A DNA stretch of 64,000 bases from Burkholderia cepacia ATCC 25416 (GCF_001411495.1 NZ_CP012981.1:186001-250000), one strand, 5' to 3'; positions 45,192 through 54,220 are shown, counted from the first letter of the stretch. Notes: generated by a model not told the origin, from the letters alone. Program-made: numbers and translations.

Positions 45192-46886
45192 CTACCCGCG
45201 GCCGTTCTTCTCGTCGTCGCGCTCTTCCTTGTAGCGCGCCTCGAATTCCAGCAGCCGTGCACCGATCATCGACTGCTCGTAGAACGAGACATCCTTCGCG
45301 TCGCGCGCTTCCTTCAACTGACGAATCGCCGACGGCCACGCGCCGTCGAGCGCAAGCTTCTCCGCGAGCGCGCGGCGCCGCGCCAGCACGTCGCCCTTGC
45401 CGTCGCTCGCCTTCGCGAGATAGTCCCACCAGTCCGGCTGCTCGGGGTCGGCCTTCGCCTGCGCGCGCGCCTGCGCCTGCGCGTCGGCGAAACGGCGCGC
45501 CGCGATCAGTGCCTGAAGATGCTCGACGATCGCCGCGTGCGACGCCGGCCAGCGCCGCTGCGCGAGCGCCGCGAGCCGCACCGCTTCGTCGGCGCGCCCC
45601 GCACGGCGCGCGATGTCGGCGGCCAGCACGTCGAGGCTCGGCGAACTCGTCGCCGGATCGTCCTCGCGCCGCTCGCGCGCGTCGAACGCCGTGCGTGCCG
45701 ACGCAAGCGCCTTGCCGGCCGCGTCGTACTCGCCGAGCTGCGCGTTCGCGAGCGCGATGCCGTACCAGTTCGCCGCGACGTTCGGCGCCGTGCGATCGTC
45801 GATCTCGGACTGCATCCGACGCGCTTCGGCCGCGATGTCGGTCGGCGCGCGGTTCTGCAGGATCCGCAGCCGCGCGCGCACGAACCCGTATTCGGGCGAC
45901 TGGCGCGGCTGCCGGTACGGGGCGCGGCGCGCGCGATCCTCCATGTCGGCGATCCGCTCGCCGGTCAGCGGGTGCGTGCGCGCATACGCGGGCACGCCCG
46001 CATCGCCCATCGACGCGCGATCGAGCCGCTCGAAGAAACCCGGCATCCCGTACGGGTCGTAGCCCGCGCCCGCGAGCAACTGGAAGCCGACGCGATCGGC
46101 CTCCCGCTCGGCCGAACGCGAGAAGCGCAGCTGGTTGTCCACCGCGTATGCCTGCCCGCCCATCGCGATCGCGCTGCCGAGGTCGCCGCTTCTCGCGAGC
46201 ACGCCCGCCAGCACGCCGAGCAGCATCGTCGCGAGCGCCGTGTAGCCGGTCTTCTCGTTCGCGCCGATCATCCGCGCGATGTGCCGCTGCAGCACGTGCC
46301 CCATCTCGTGGCCGACCACCGACGCGAGTTCCGACTCCGTCTGCGTCGTGACGACGAGCCCGCTGTTGATCCCGATGAAGCCGCCCGGCATCGAGAACGC
46401 GTTGATCTGCGGATCGCGCACCGGGAACAGGTCGAAGTCCGGCGTGTAGCCGCCGATGAAGCGCGCGGCCGCCGCGGCCGCGAGCCGCGCCGCCATCGCA
46501 TTCAGGTAGTCGCGCACGAGCCAGTCGTCGAGATAGTCGGGATCGCGCCGCACTTCGCGCATCACCCGCTCGCCGAGCCGGCGCTCGGCCTGCGGCGTCA
46601 GCGAACCGCCGGAGCCGTCGCCCAGATCGGGCAGCTCGAGCGCGCGAAGCGGCGCGCGCAGGCTCGCGGCCGGTGCCGATGCGCCGCCCACGTCGGAGAA
46701 CCGGCTCTCCGCGCCGCCGTACGTACCGAATACGCCGGCCGCGATGCCGGACGGCACGGTGGAAATCGACCGGGCGCCGTCGGCCGCCGCTTCGAGCGGC
46801 GGTGCGGACGCACGCTGCGCATGGCCGCTCGGCGGCAACGCGAGCGCCACCGACAGCGACACGGCAAGCAACTGTTTGACACGCAT
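45192..46886 (-). CDS. Periplasmic M48 metalloprotease with TPR tail (BepA-like)
   Basis: Zinc metalloprotease of 564 residues. The signal peptide (MRVKQLLAVSLSVALA, cleavage near GHA-QR) is followed by an M48 domain with zinc motif HEMGH at 193-197 and third ligand Glu in EREAD near 262. The C-terminal half (about 330-545) is a helical, TPR-like array. The architecture matches BepA/YfgC, which works with the outer membrane Bam/Lpt assembly machinery, degrading or promoting folding of its clients. The ATG at 46886 is chosen because it opens the signal peptide. Divergent from moaC across 273 bases. Confidence 0.9.
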   Translation of the reverse strand: MRVKQLLAVSLSVALALPPSGHAQRASAPPLEAAADGARSISTVPSGIAAGVFGTYGGAESRFSDVGGASAPAASLRAPLRALELPDLGDGSGGSLTPQAERRLGERVMREVRRDPDYLDDWLVRDYLNAMAARLAAAAAARFIGGYTPDFDLFPVRDPQINAFSMPGGFIGINSGLVVTTQTESELASVVGHEMGHVLQRHIARMIGANEKTGYTALATMLLGVLAGVLARSGDLGSAIAMGGQAYAVDNQLRFSRSAEREADRVGFQLLAGAGYDPYGMPGFFERLDRASMGDAGVPAYARTHPLTGERIADMEDRARRAPYRQPRQSPEYGFVRARLRILQNRAPTDIAAEARRMQSEIDDRTAPNVAANWYGIALANAQLGEYDAAGKALASARTAFDARERREDDPATSSPSLDVLAADIARRAGRADEAVRLAALAQRRWPASHAAIVEHLQALIAARRFADAQAQARAQAKADPEQPDWWDYLAKASDGKGDVLARRRALAEKLALDGAWPSAIRQLKEARDAKDVSFYEQSMIGARLLEFEARYKEERDDEKNGRG

Positions 46887-47121
46887 GGCAGGATGAAAAC
46901 GACGCCGTCCCGCGCGCCGGGCGCGCATCGCGGCGTTTGGTCTGAATATTCGGGTCATTGTACCGGCGCCGCGATGACTGTCCCGTGCCGCGGCGGTGCC
47001 ATCTGCGCTCCGGCGACGCGAACGCCGCTGCTATGATAAGCGCCCGTTGAAGCGTTGCATCGGGTCGCGGAGCCGGTTTCGGATGCCGCGCGCTGCCCGA
47101 TCGCGAAGCAGGATCGACGGA

Positions 47122-47139
47122 CGTGCTCGTGCGAGCACG
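47122..47139. other. Palindrome in the moaC leader
   Basis: CGTGCTCG-TG-CGAGCACG, an 8-base perfect inverted repeat ending 20 bases before the moaC start. It could be an operator or an RNA hairpin near the ribosome site. There is no match to the known molybdenum cofactor riboswitch. A TATGAT -10-like element lies upstream at 47033-47038. Confidence 0.35.
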
Positions 47140-47159
47140 CCGTTCCACTGGAGCACGAC

Positions 47160-47648
47160 ATGTCAGGACTCACCCATTTCGACGCCGCCGGCCATGCGCA
47201 CATGGTCGACGTCGGCGGCAAGCAGGAAACCCAACGCATCGCGATCGCGCGCGGCACGATCCGGATGCTGCCGGCCACGTTCGCACTGATCCGCGACGGC
47301 AAGGCCAAGAAGGGCGACGTGCTCGGTGTCGCGCGCATCGCGGCCATCCAGGGCGCCAAGCGCACGGCCGACCTCATCCCGCTGTGCCACCCGCTCGCGC
47401 TGACGCGCGTGGCCGTCGATTTCGAGCTCGACGACGCGCTGCCGGGCGTCCACTGCGTCGCGCAGGTCGAGACGTTCGGCCGGACCGGCGTCGAGATGGA
47501 AGCGCTGACCGCCGTGCAGGTCGGGTTGCTGACCGTCTACGACATGTGCAAGGCCGTCGATCGCGGGATGGTGATCACCGACGTGAGCGTGCGCGAGAAA
47601 CGCGGCGGGAAGTCGGGGGACTGGAAGGCGGAAGACGTCGCGGGTTGA
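47160..47648 (+). CDS. moaC: Cyclic pyranopterin monophosphate synthase MoaC
   Basis: Second enzyme of molybdenum cofactor synthesis, with MoaA converting GTP to cyclic pyranopterin monophosphate; 162 residues. Seen: SHF-like start [78 protein letters not shown] and the C-terminal KSG. The ATG at 47160 follows TGGAG. It stands apart from other moa genes, as is usual in Burkholderia. The secreted unknown gene follows 90 bases downstream. Confidence 0.96.
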   Translation: MSGLTHFDAAGHAHMVDVGGKQETQRIAIARGTIRMLPATFALIRDGKAKKGDVLGVARIAAIQGAKRTADLIPLCHPLALTRVAVDFELDDALPGVHCVAQVETFGRTGVEMEALTAVQVGLLTVYDMCKAVDRGMVITDVSVREKRGGKSGDWKAEDVAG

Positions 47649-47738
47649 CCGCCAGCGGTAACAGCCGCCATTCACGGGGCAGCGCCGGCCGTAGCGATGC
47701 TCCGTTCGAACGATAAAAACCAGAAGAACACCTTACTC

Positions 47739-48944
47739 ATGAAGAATCCCACGCTGAAATGCGCCGCACCGCTGCTGTGCGCGCTCTTCCTGCTGCCGGC
47801 CGTCGCATCGGCCGCCGGCGCCTGCCCCGCCGCCGACACCGCCGCGCGCGCGGCCATCGACGCGCAGCACCGCGTACAGCAGATCCGCAATCCGCCGAGC
47901 GACGGGCCCGGCGTCGAGATTTCGCCGCCGCTGCGCGACGCGCTGCGTGCGTACAAGCAGGCGCTCGCCGGCGCGATCGATACGCGGCTCGCCTGCAGTG
48001 ACGAACAGGTCGACCCGGCCGCGCTGAAACGCACGCTCGCAGCCGCGCTCGGCGTGCCGGCCCGGCCCGTCCAGCCGAAAGACGGCGAATCGGCGTTCGG
48101 CCGCAATCCGGACGTCGACGTCGAACGCGGCGGCACGTCCCGCCCGTTGCTCTTCGTGCGCGCCGGCTTCGACATCGCATGCGGCGACGACAACCTGCTG
48201 ACCGCCTACGCATGGGAAAACGGCGGCTGGCGCCGCGTGCTGCGCTGGCAGGCCGACGACTACAAGGACATCGGCGGCGCGTACGGCGGCGGCTTCTGGT
48301 TCTCGGCGCTGCCCGGCGGGCAGGTTGCGGTCGTCCACGGGACGCCGTGGTGCGCGTCGCGCTGGAGCCGGTTCGCCGCGGACGTGGTCGCACCGGCCGA
48401 CGGCCCGACCGCGCAACGCGTGCTGTTCCATGCCGAGAACAGCTACGTGCTCGACGAAAACCCGATCCGGTTCAAGGTGCGCCCCGACGGCTTCGAGGTG
48501 CGCGCGACGGTCGGCTCGATGGACAGCGAAGTGTTGACGCGGCCAGGTGTCTTCCGCTATCGCGTCGACGGCGGCACCGTGCAGCGCGTACAACCCGTTG
48601 CGCTCAACGGCCGCGATTTCGTCGACGAATGGCTGAATGTGAACGATGCGCAGGCGCGCGAATGGAGCGAACCCGCCGCCGCGGCTGCCGCGCTGAAGGG
48701 CCGGCAGGCGTTCGACAAGGCCCGCAAGGCGCCCGGTACCGGGTTCGAGTACGGGCCGGTGCGTGGCTGCTCGGACAGCAAGGACCGCTTTCAGGTCGAA
48801 CTCGATCTGACGGGCAACACCGGGGAGACGGTTGCGCGGCACTACGCGCAGATTCGCCAGGAACGCAACGGGTTCACGCTGCTCGGGCTGAGCACGGCGG
48901 CCGAGCCGGCTTGCCGCGGCACGAACCTGATGCCGCGGCACTGA
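47739..48944 (+). CDS. Secreted protein of unknown function
   Basis: Protein of 401 residues with a clear signal peptide (MKNPTLKCAAPLLCALFLLP, cleavage near ASA-AG), so it is periplasmic or secreted. After an N-terminal helical segment it has a long beta-rich region (LTAYAWENGGWRRVLRWQ, GGAYGGGFWFSALPGG, VLFHAENSYVLDENPIRFKV). Six Cys in the mature part may form disulfides. I recognise no domain. The ATG at 47739 begins the signal; an in-frame ATG 14 codons upstream is less likely. It converges on the TonB-like lipoprotein gene with a hairpin between. Confidence 0.82.
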   Translation: MKNPTLKCAAPLLCALFLLPAVASAAGACPAADTAARAAIDAQHRVQQIRNPPSDGPGVEISPPLRDALRAYKQALAGAIDTRLACSDEQVDPAALKRTLAAALGVPARPVQPKDGESAFGRNPDVDVERGGTSRPLLFVRAGFDIACGDDNLLTAYAWENGGWRRVLRWQADDYKDIGGAYGGGFWFSALPGGQVAVVHGTPWCASRWSRFAADVVAPADGPTAQRVLFHAENSYVLDENPIRFKVRPDGFEVRATVGSMDSEVLTRPGVFRYRVDGGTVQRVQPVALNGRDFVDEWLNVNDAQAREWSEPAAAAAALKGRQAFDKARKAPGTGFEYGPVRGCSDSKDRFQVELDLTGNTGETVARHYAQIRQERNGFTLLGLSTAAEPACRGTNLMPRH

Positions 48945-48954
48945 ACGTCGGGCA

Positions 48955-48975
48955 CGCGCGGCCCAAGGCCGCGCG
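48955..48975. terminator. Hairpin between convergent genes
   Basis: CGCGCGGCC-CAA-GGCCGCGCG, a 9-base stem 11 bases past the secreted protein gene and between two convergent genes. No T run on either side, so it is at most a weak terminator. Confidence 0.35.
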
Positions 48976-49041
48976 CAGCGAAGGGGCTGGCAGGAAACCA
49001 TACCGGACGGCGACCGGCACGCACGCCGCGCCGCCCGCGCA

Positions 49042-49392
49042 TCACTTGCCGCGCTGCGGCTCGAACACGAACGGTTGGGTCAGCAGGAACGGATTCGCGG
49101 TCGCGCCCGTCTGTACGCAGGTTGCGTGCGTCATCGCGTCGACGGCCGCGCGATCGGCCGCCGCATTACGGCTGCTCGTCGTCACGGTGACGTTCTGCGC
49201 TTCGCCGGACGTCGTCATCAGCGCGCGCACGAGCACGGTCGCCGGACGCGTGAGCGGCTTCGCGGTATCCGGATAGACGGCGCGCGGAATGTGGCAGGTC
49301 AGCTTGCTTTCCTGCGAAGACGACAGCATCGCGCAGCCGGAAAACAGCAGCGCGACGGCGGGCAGGATCAGGTAGGTCGAGCGAATAGCCAT
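49042..49392 (-). CDS. Small lipoprotein with TonB C-terminal-like domain
   Basis: Lipoprotein of 116 residues with lipobox LFSGC (Cys20). The mature part looks like a short TonB C-terminal fold: CHIPRAVYPDTAKPLTRPATVLVRALMTTSGEAQNVTVTTSSRNAAADRAAVDAM. This is the ARYP...G.V..V.V..SSG...LD.AA pattern of energy transducers. It has no transmembrane anchor or proline spacer, so it is not a working TonB, more likely a stand-alone domain of unknown role. It is an isolated gene; the 454 bases upstream carry no gene. Confidence 0.75.
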   Translation of the reverse strand: MAIRSTYLILPAVALLFSGCAMLSSSQESKLTCHIPRAVYPDTAKPLTRPATVLVRALMTTSGEAQNVTVTTSSRNAAADRAAVDAMTHATCVQTGATANPFLLTQPFVFEPQRGK

Positions 49393-49846
49393 GGTCGAAT
49401 ATCGTTCTTCAGCACTGTTGCGGACGAACGCGCCGCGCGCCGGGGAACATCGCCCGGTCGCATCGCATGCGTCACACCGCGCCGCGGCCATCGGACCGGC
49501 GCCCCGTTACGGCCGCACGGCCGATCGATGCTCGGCCGCGATCCTGCGTGGCGGACTTCCCGGGTGGCCCGGTGTTGCCGGTGTTCGCGTCGCCCCTGCC
49601 CCACACGGGCCGGCACGCGAGCGCTTTCGCGCATTGTGCACGCGCCGCCCGGCGAGCGGCGGCGATTTGACAATGGTTGACGCGAATCGCCGTGCCTTCA
49701 GCCGGAATCCGCGCAATCCACGAGGTAATCGATACGCGGCCGGATTCGCCCGGTTCACGCCGGGCGGTTGCGTTCGGCACGCGCCGCTGGCTCTCGCACG
49801 GCGCGGCCCCTGCCGGCATTCCCCGTTCCGGCAGGGGCCGCACGTA
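49393..49846. other. Gene-free region between TonB-like gene and pglL
   Basis: These 454 bases show no convincing gene. They hold an inverted repeat GGCGATT (49661-49667) / AATCGCC (49685-49691) enclosing two TTGAC elements 10 bases apart, and the long hairpin after pglL at 49803-49841. A small RNA cannot be excluded. The upstream part (49393-49650) shows nothing recognisable. Confidence 0.5.
49803..49841 (-). terminator. Strong hairpin after pglL
   Basis: GCGGCCCCTGCCGG (49803-49816) pairs perfectly with CCGGCAGGGGCCGC (49828-49841), a 14-base stem with an 11-base loop, 5 bases beyond the pglL stop. There is no T run, but the position and stability suit a terminator or mRNA 3'-end stabiliser. 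Confidence 0.55.
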
Positions 49847-51625
49847 TCAATCCGAATCGTCGTCGTCCTCGTCGTCGGCCGCGTCGGCCGGAACTTCGCC
49901 GTATTTCGCGACGACCGCCGCCTTGAACGTCTTCAGCGCCGGCTGCTGGTCGCACAGCTTGTACAGCGCCGCCAGCTGTTGCGGCCAGTCCTTCAGCTCC
50001 TTCGCGAACACGTGCAGGCGCGCGACGGTGTCGAGCGCATCGGCTTCGCGGCCGGCCAGTGCCTGCAGCACCGCATAGCGGCGCAGCACCGTCTCGCCAG
50101 GCAGCAGCGCGATCGCGCGCTCGTGCGCGGCGAGCTTGGCCGGCAGGTCGTCCGCCGAAATCGGGAGCAGCGTGGCCGCGCCGTATTCGCCCCAGGCGCC
50201 GAACAGCAACGACGGCGCGTCGCGGTATTGCGCGGCCGGATCGCTGCCGTAATACAGCACCTCCGCGCGCTGGTAATCGCGCAGCACGGGCACCGCCGCC
50301 AGCACGCCGCCGACCGACAGCACCGTGAACAGCCCGAAGGCTGCACGCCCCGGCAGGAAACGCAGCGGCTTCACGTCGAGCAGCCCGATCACGAACATCG
50401 CCGGCAACAGGAAGAACATGTACTGCTGCGGATACTCGACCAGCGCATGCATCAGCAGGATGCCGATCAGCGCGAAGCCGAACACGCGCATGCTCGACTG
50501 CGGCGCGCGCACCGCACGCACGAACCACGTCACGAGCGCGACGACGAGCACGCCCAGGCCGACGAGGCCGGACTTCGCGAGCAGGTCGATGAAGATGTCG
50601 TGCGAGTTGTTCGCGATCTCGACGCCGCCCAGCGAGCGCACGAGCGCGAACTGGTGTGACGGGAACTCGCCCCAGCCGACGCCGAGCAGCGGGTGCTCGC
50701 GGAACATCGCGAGCCCGTACTTCCACAGTGCGAGGCGCGGCGCGATCTGCCCCGCGTCACGCATCCGGTCGGCCGCGGATTCCGCGAGGTTCAGGTGATA
50801 GTGCACGTTGGCCCAGCGCACCGCGACGTTCACCGCGATGAACGCCACCGCGAGCACGACCGGGATCAGCCACGCGCGCGCATTGCCCGGTGCTCGGCGC
50901 GTTTCAAGCCACGCCATCCAGAAGCCCGCGACGACCATCACCGCGACCTGCAGCCACGGCCCGCGCGACACCGTCAGCGCAAGGCCGACCGACAGTACGA
51001 GCGACAGCGCGAGCCACGCCCATACCGCGAGCCGGCGCGTCTGTACGAGATACAGCGCGCCCGCAAGCGCGAACGCGATGTAGCTGGCCAGATGGTTCGC
51101 CTGCGCCATGTTGCCGTACGGGCGGCGATCGACCGCGACGTTGTACATCACGACGAACGGCGACAGCGCCGACTCGAGGTGGAACAACTGCACGATCTGG
51201 GTGCCGACCGCGAACACGCCGCCGACGAGCAGCGCGCCGGCCATCATCCGCGACACGGCCTCGGCCAGCCCGTCGCGCGCGAGCGTAAAACCTGCCTGCA
51301 TCGCGACCAGCGCGGCGGCGAGATAGCCGACCGCGAGCCAGTTCATCGACGGCACCTTGAGCGGAATCAGCGCGACCTGCGCGATGAGCACCACCGCGAA
51401 CCCGAGCGGCGCAACGAATGCGGCCGGCGCGGCGAACGGTTCGGCCGGGCGACCGGTGCGCGCGAGCAGCACGACGGACACTCCCACCAGCAGATACAGC
51501 ACCAGCGCGGAAAACTCGGAATAGAAGGTCGGGATCGGATACGTGTGATTCGTGATCGCGTACGGCACGATCAGGGCGACAGCCAGCGCAACGAGCGGCA
51601 ACGAACGGGAAAAAGTAGAAGGCAT
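49847..51625 (-). CDS. pglL: O-oligosaccharyltransferase PglL (Wzy_C family)
   Basis: Inner membrane enzyme of the O-antigen ligase/Wzy_C superfamily, 592 residues, with about a dozen membrane spans, a periplasmic loop and a C-terminal periplasmic helical domain (about 430-575, DUF3366/Wzy_C_2 type). Key Wzy_C blocks are VSRGPWLQ, LGVGWGEFPSHQF and the His-bearing NNSHDIFIDLLAKSGLVG. PglL enzymes move a lipid-linked glycan to Ser of periplasmic proteins and pilins; a general O-glycosylation system of this type is known in Burkholderia. The ATG at 51625 starts the first membrane span. It lies 153 bases downstream of a pilin gene. The C-terminus is an acidic Asp/Glu run. Confidence 0.88.
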   Translation of the reverse strand: MPSTFSRSLPLVALAVALIVPYAITNHTYPIPTFYSEFSALVLYLLVGVSVVLLARTGRPAEPFAAPAAFVAPLGFAVVLIAQVALIPLKVPSMNWLAVGYLAAALVAMQAGFTLARDGLAEAVSRMMAGALLVGGVFAVGTQIVQLFHLESALSPFVVMYNVAVDRRPYGNMAQANHLASYIAFALAGALYLVQTRRLAVWAWLALSLVLSVGLALTVSRGPWLQVAVMVVAGFWMAWLETRRAPGNARAWLIPVVLAVAFIAVNVAVRWANVHYHLNLAESAADRMRDAGQIAPRLALWKYGLAMFREHPLLGVGWGEFPSHQFALVRSLGGVEIANNSHDIFIDLLAKSGLVGLGVLVVALVTWFVRAVRAPQSSMRVFGFALIGILLMHALVEYPQQYMFFLLPAMFVIGLLDVKPLRFLPGRAAFGLFTVLSVGGVLAAVPVLRDYQRAEVLYYGSDPAAQYRDAPSLLFGAWGEYGAATLLPISADDLPAKLAAHERAIALLPGETVLRRYAVLQALAGREADALDTVARLHVFAKELKDWPQQLAALYKLCDQQPALKTFKAAVVAKYGEVPADAADDEDDDDSD

Positions 51626-51778
51626 GAGCGAACCGGATGTCAGCAACCGGCGCACTATACAAAACTTTCCCCCCTCTGTGCGGGGCCTTCGCGCCGCGCC
51701 GCGGCGCAGGGCGGCCGCCCCGGCCGACCGAAGCGGCGGCCAGCATGCTGCCCGTGCCGCCCTGCTCCGCTGCCGGCA

Positions 51779-52375
51779 CTACGCGCGGCACTCCGCCGGC
51801 GCATATTTCGCAGGCAGCGTCGCGGCATCGCCCGGCAACGGCCCGGCTCCCGGCGCCGGCAGCGACGACGCGTCCTTGCCGGCGGCGAAGCACTCCCACG
51901 CGATCGCGCCGGCCTGCATCGCGCCCTTTTTGAGCGGCACGCGTGCGGTGGGCGCGTCGGCCTTGTCGGGCGCGGACGGCACGAGCACCAGCGTATTGGC
52001 GCCCGCCGCCGCGACGCGCGTGGTGAAGGCGACCGTGATCTGGCCGGTCTCGCCGTCGATCGCGACGGATTCGACGTTACGGGTCGCGGCCGGCGGGCTG
52101 TAGCCGCCGTCGAGGCCCGCGCCGCTCGCGGCGTTATCGGCGACGGCGAGCCGCGCGGACGACGCGAGCGCGAGCCCCTCGCCGACACGCGAGCGCGCAA
52201 GGTAATCCTGGTACGCGGGAATCGCATAGGCGGCGATCACGCCGACGATCGCGAGCACGATCATCAGTTCGATCAGCGTGAAGCCGGCCGGCCGCCAGCG
52301 CGGCGACGACCGGTTTGCGCGCCGCAGGTCGGCGGCAACACGACGGAACAGGGAAACGGAAAAGGCTTCGAACAT
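51779..52375 (-). CDS. pilA: Type IV pilin with long leader
   Basis: Major-pilin-like protein of 198 residues. A prepilin peptidase site G31-FTLIE (F32, Glu36 = mature E5) is followed by the hydrophobic helix [22 protein letters not shown]. The leader is 31 residues and basic, far longer than the usual 6-8. There is no internal Met; a GTG at Val13 could shorten it. The mature 167 residues include Cys162 and Cys196, which probably close the D-loop. That loop is Ala/Pro/Gly/Ser-rich and resembles PglL glycosylation targets. Next to pglL on the same strand, it is a likely substrate of that enzyme. No pilus assembly genes are in view. Confidence 0.88.
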   Translation of the reverse strand: MFEAFSVSLFRRVAADLRRANRSSPRWRPAGFTLIELMIVLAIVGVIAAYAIPAYQDYLARSRVGEGLALASSARLAVADNAASGAGLDGGYSPPAATRNVESVAIDGETGQITVAFTTRVAAAGANTLVLVPSAPDKADAPTARVPLKKGAMQAGAIAWECFAAGKDASSLPAPGAGPLPGDAATLPAKYAPAECRA

Positions 52376-52392
52376 GGCAGGCTCCGGAAACG

Positions 52393-52421
52393 AAAAACGC
52401 CTGCCGTTAAAGGCAGGCGTC
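52393..52421 (-). terminator. Terminator after terC
   Basis: ACGCCTGCC/GGCAGGCGT stem around GTTAAA, with the A run on the left giving TTTTT on the minus strand. It lies 52 bases past the terC stop and just before pilA. Confidence 0.85.
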
Positions 52422-52472
52422 TCGATCGTAGCCAGCAGGCCGTGAATCCGGCAGTCGGCCGGATGGCCAGTG

Positions 52473-53177
52473 TCAGTGTGCGCGCGGTGCGCCGCTGCGC
52501 CGCCTGAGCGCGTAACCGATCGCCACGACGAACAGCGCGCCCGCGATGCTCGCCCCGTAGAGCACCGGCTGCGTGTCGAGCACCGGCCAGCGGTCGCCGA
52601 CCGGGTCGTTCACGATCAAGCCGCCCGCGATCCAGCCGAGCAGCCCGGCGCCGAGCGCCACGACGATCGGGAAACGGTCGAGCAGCTTCAGCACCAGCGT
52701 GCTGCCCCACACGATGATCGGCACGCTGACGACGAGCCCGAAGATCACGAGCGGGATCCGGTGCGACGGGTCGGCCTGCTCGGCCGCGCCGGCGATCGCG
52801 ATCACGTTGTCGAGGCTCATCACCGCGTCGGCGATCACGATCGTCTTCACGGCGTCCCACAGCCGGCTGGCCGGCTTGATGTCGTCGTGCGCATCGGCGG
52901 CCGGCGCCATCAGCTTGATGCCGATCCACAGCAGCAGCAACCCGCCGCCGAACTTCAGGAACGGCACGTCGAGCAGCGCAACCGCGAACGTGATCAGCGC
53001 GACGCGCAGCAGGATCGCACCCGCGGTGCCCCAGACAACACCGCGCAGCCGCTGGTTCGCGGGCAGGTTGCGGCATGCGAGCGCGATGACGACGGCGTTG
53101 TCGCCGCCGAGCAGGATATCGATGATGACGATCTGGAGCACGGCGCCCCAGTGCAGCGACGTCAGGAATTCGAGCAT
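52473..53177 (-). CDS. TerC-family membrane protein
   Basis: Integral membrane protein of 234 residues with about seven spans, from the TerC/Alx/YjbE family linked to metal (especially Mn2+) export or tellurite resistance. The paired acidic motifs in spans are present: [15 protein letters not shown] and [12 protein letters not shown]. The ATG at 53177 gives [16 protein letters not shown]; an upstream extension lacks similarity. I looked for a yybP-ykoY manganese riboswitch in the 160 bases upstream and see none. Between sucD (upstream, separated by a terminator) and pilA. The transported ion is inferred from the family. Confidence 0.88.
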   Translation of the reverse strand: MLEFLTSLHWGAVLQIVIIDILLGGDNAVVIALACRNLPANQRLRGVVWGTAGAILLRVALITFAVALLDVPFLKFGGGLLLLWIGIKLMAPAADAHDDIKPASRLWDAVKTIVIADAVMSLDNVIAIAGAAEQADPSHRIPLVIFGLVVSVPIIVWGSTLVLKLLDRFPIVVALGAGLLGWIAGGLIVNDPVGDRWPVLDTQPVLYGASIAGALFVVAIGYALRRRSGAPRAH

Positions 53178-53285
53178 GGGGTGATGTGCAGGACAGTGGC
53201 GGCCTGGCAGGCGGCCGGGTTCATCGCCGGCACATGCACGACGCATGTCCGGTGGGTGCTTACGAATTCATTGCGCGAGCATAAC

Positions 53286-53314
53286 AAAAAACGCCGGCAA
53301 GGCCGGCGTTTTTT
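53286..53314 (-). terminator. Terminator after sucD
   Basis: AACGCCGGC/GCCGGCGTT stem with A and T runs on either side, 25 bases past the sucD stop; effective on the minus strand for sucCD. Confidence 0.92.
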
Positions 53315-53338
53315 GCAGGACGAACCCAGGGGGAAATA

Positions 53339-54220
53339 TTACAGCGCCTTCTTCAGCAGACGGCCCATTTCCGACGGGTTGCGCGTGACGGTGATGCCGC
53401 ACGCTTCCATGATTTCCAGCTTCGCTTCGGCCGTATCCGCACCGCCCGAGATCAGCGCGCCGGCGTGGCCCATGCGCTTGCCCGGAGGCGCCGTGACGCC
53501 AGCGATGAAGCCGACGACCGGCTTCTTCATGTTGTCCTTGATCCACTCGGCGGCATTGGCTTCGTCCGGACCGCCGATTTCGCCGATCATCACGACTGCG
53601 TCCGTATCCGGATCGTCGTTGAACATCTTCATCACGTCGATGTGCTTCAGACCGTTGATCGGGTCGCCGCCGATACCGACTGCCGACGACTGGCCGAGGC
53701 CCAGTGCCGTCAGCTGCGCGACGGCTTCATACGTCAGCGTGCCCGAACGCGACACGACGCCGATGCGGCCCTTGCGGTGGATGTGACCCGGCATGATGCC
53801 GATCTTCAGTTCGTCCGGCGTGATCGTGCCCGGGCAGTTCGGCCCGAGCAGCAGCGTCTTGCGGCCTTCGCGACGCATGCGGTCCTTCACTTCGATCATG
53901 TCGCGCACGGGGATGCCTTCCGTGATGCAGATCGCGAGATCGAGGTCGGCTTCGACCGCTTCCCAGATCGCAGCAGCTGCGCCTGCCGGCGGAACGTAGA
54001 TGACCGACACGGTCGCGCCGGTTTCTGCCTTCGCTTCCTTGACGCTCGCGTAGATCGGAATGCCTTCGAAATCTTCGCCGGCCTTCTTCGGGTTCACGCC
54101 CGCGACGAATGCTTCGCGGCCGTTTGCGTATTCACGGCAGGCGCGCGTATGGAACTGACCGGTCTTGCCGGTAATGCCCTGCGTGATGACCTTCGTGTCC
54201 TTGTTGATCAGAATCGACAT
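53339..54220 (-). CDS. sucD: Succinyl-CoA synthetase alpha subunit
   Basis: TCA cycle enzyme subunit, 293 residues, which with SucC makes succinate and ATP/GTP from succinyl-CoA. Seen: MSILINKDTKVITQGITGKTG (CoA-binding Rossmann start), LLGPNCPGTITP, SRSGTLTYEAV, GIGGDPINGL and the phosphorylated His in GKRMGHAGALISGG. The ATG at 54220 is the family start. It follows sucC by 68 bases in one operon and ends at a terminator. Confidence 0.97.
   Translation of the reverse strand: MSILINKDTKVITQGITGKTGQFHTRACREYANGREAFVAGVNPKKAGEDFEGIPIYASVKEAKAETGATVSVIYVPPAGAAAAIWEAVEADLDLAICITEGIPVRDMIEVKDRMRREGRKTLLLGPNCPGTITPDELKIGIMPGHIHRKGRIGVVSRSGTLTYEAVAQLTALGLGQSSAVGIGGDPINGLKHIDVMKMFNDDPDTDAVVMIGEIGGPDEANAAEWIKDNMKKPVVGFIAGVTAPPGKRMGHAGALISGGADTAEAKLEIMEACGITVTRNPSEMGRLLKKAL

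Noticed and set aside
53178..53285. Possible yybP-ykoY manganese riboswitch ahead of terC
   Set aside because: TerC-family genes often have one, but no matching conserved loops or stems are visible in this leader.
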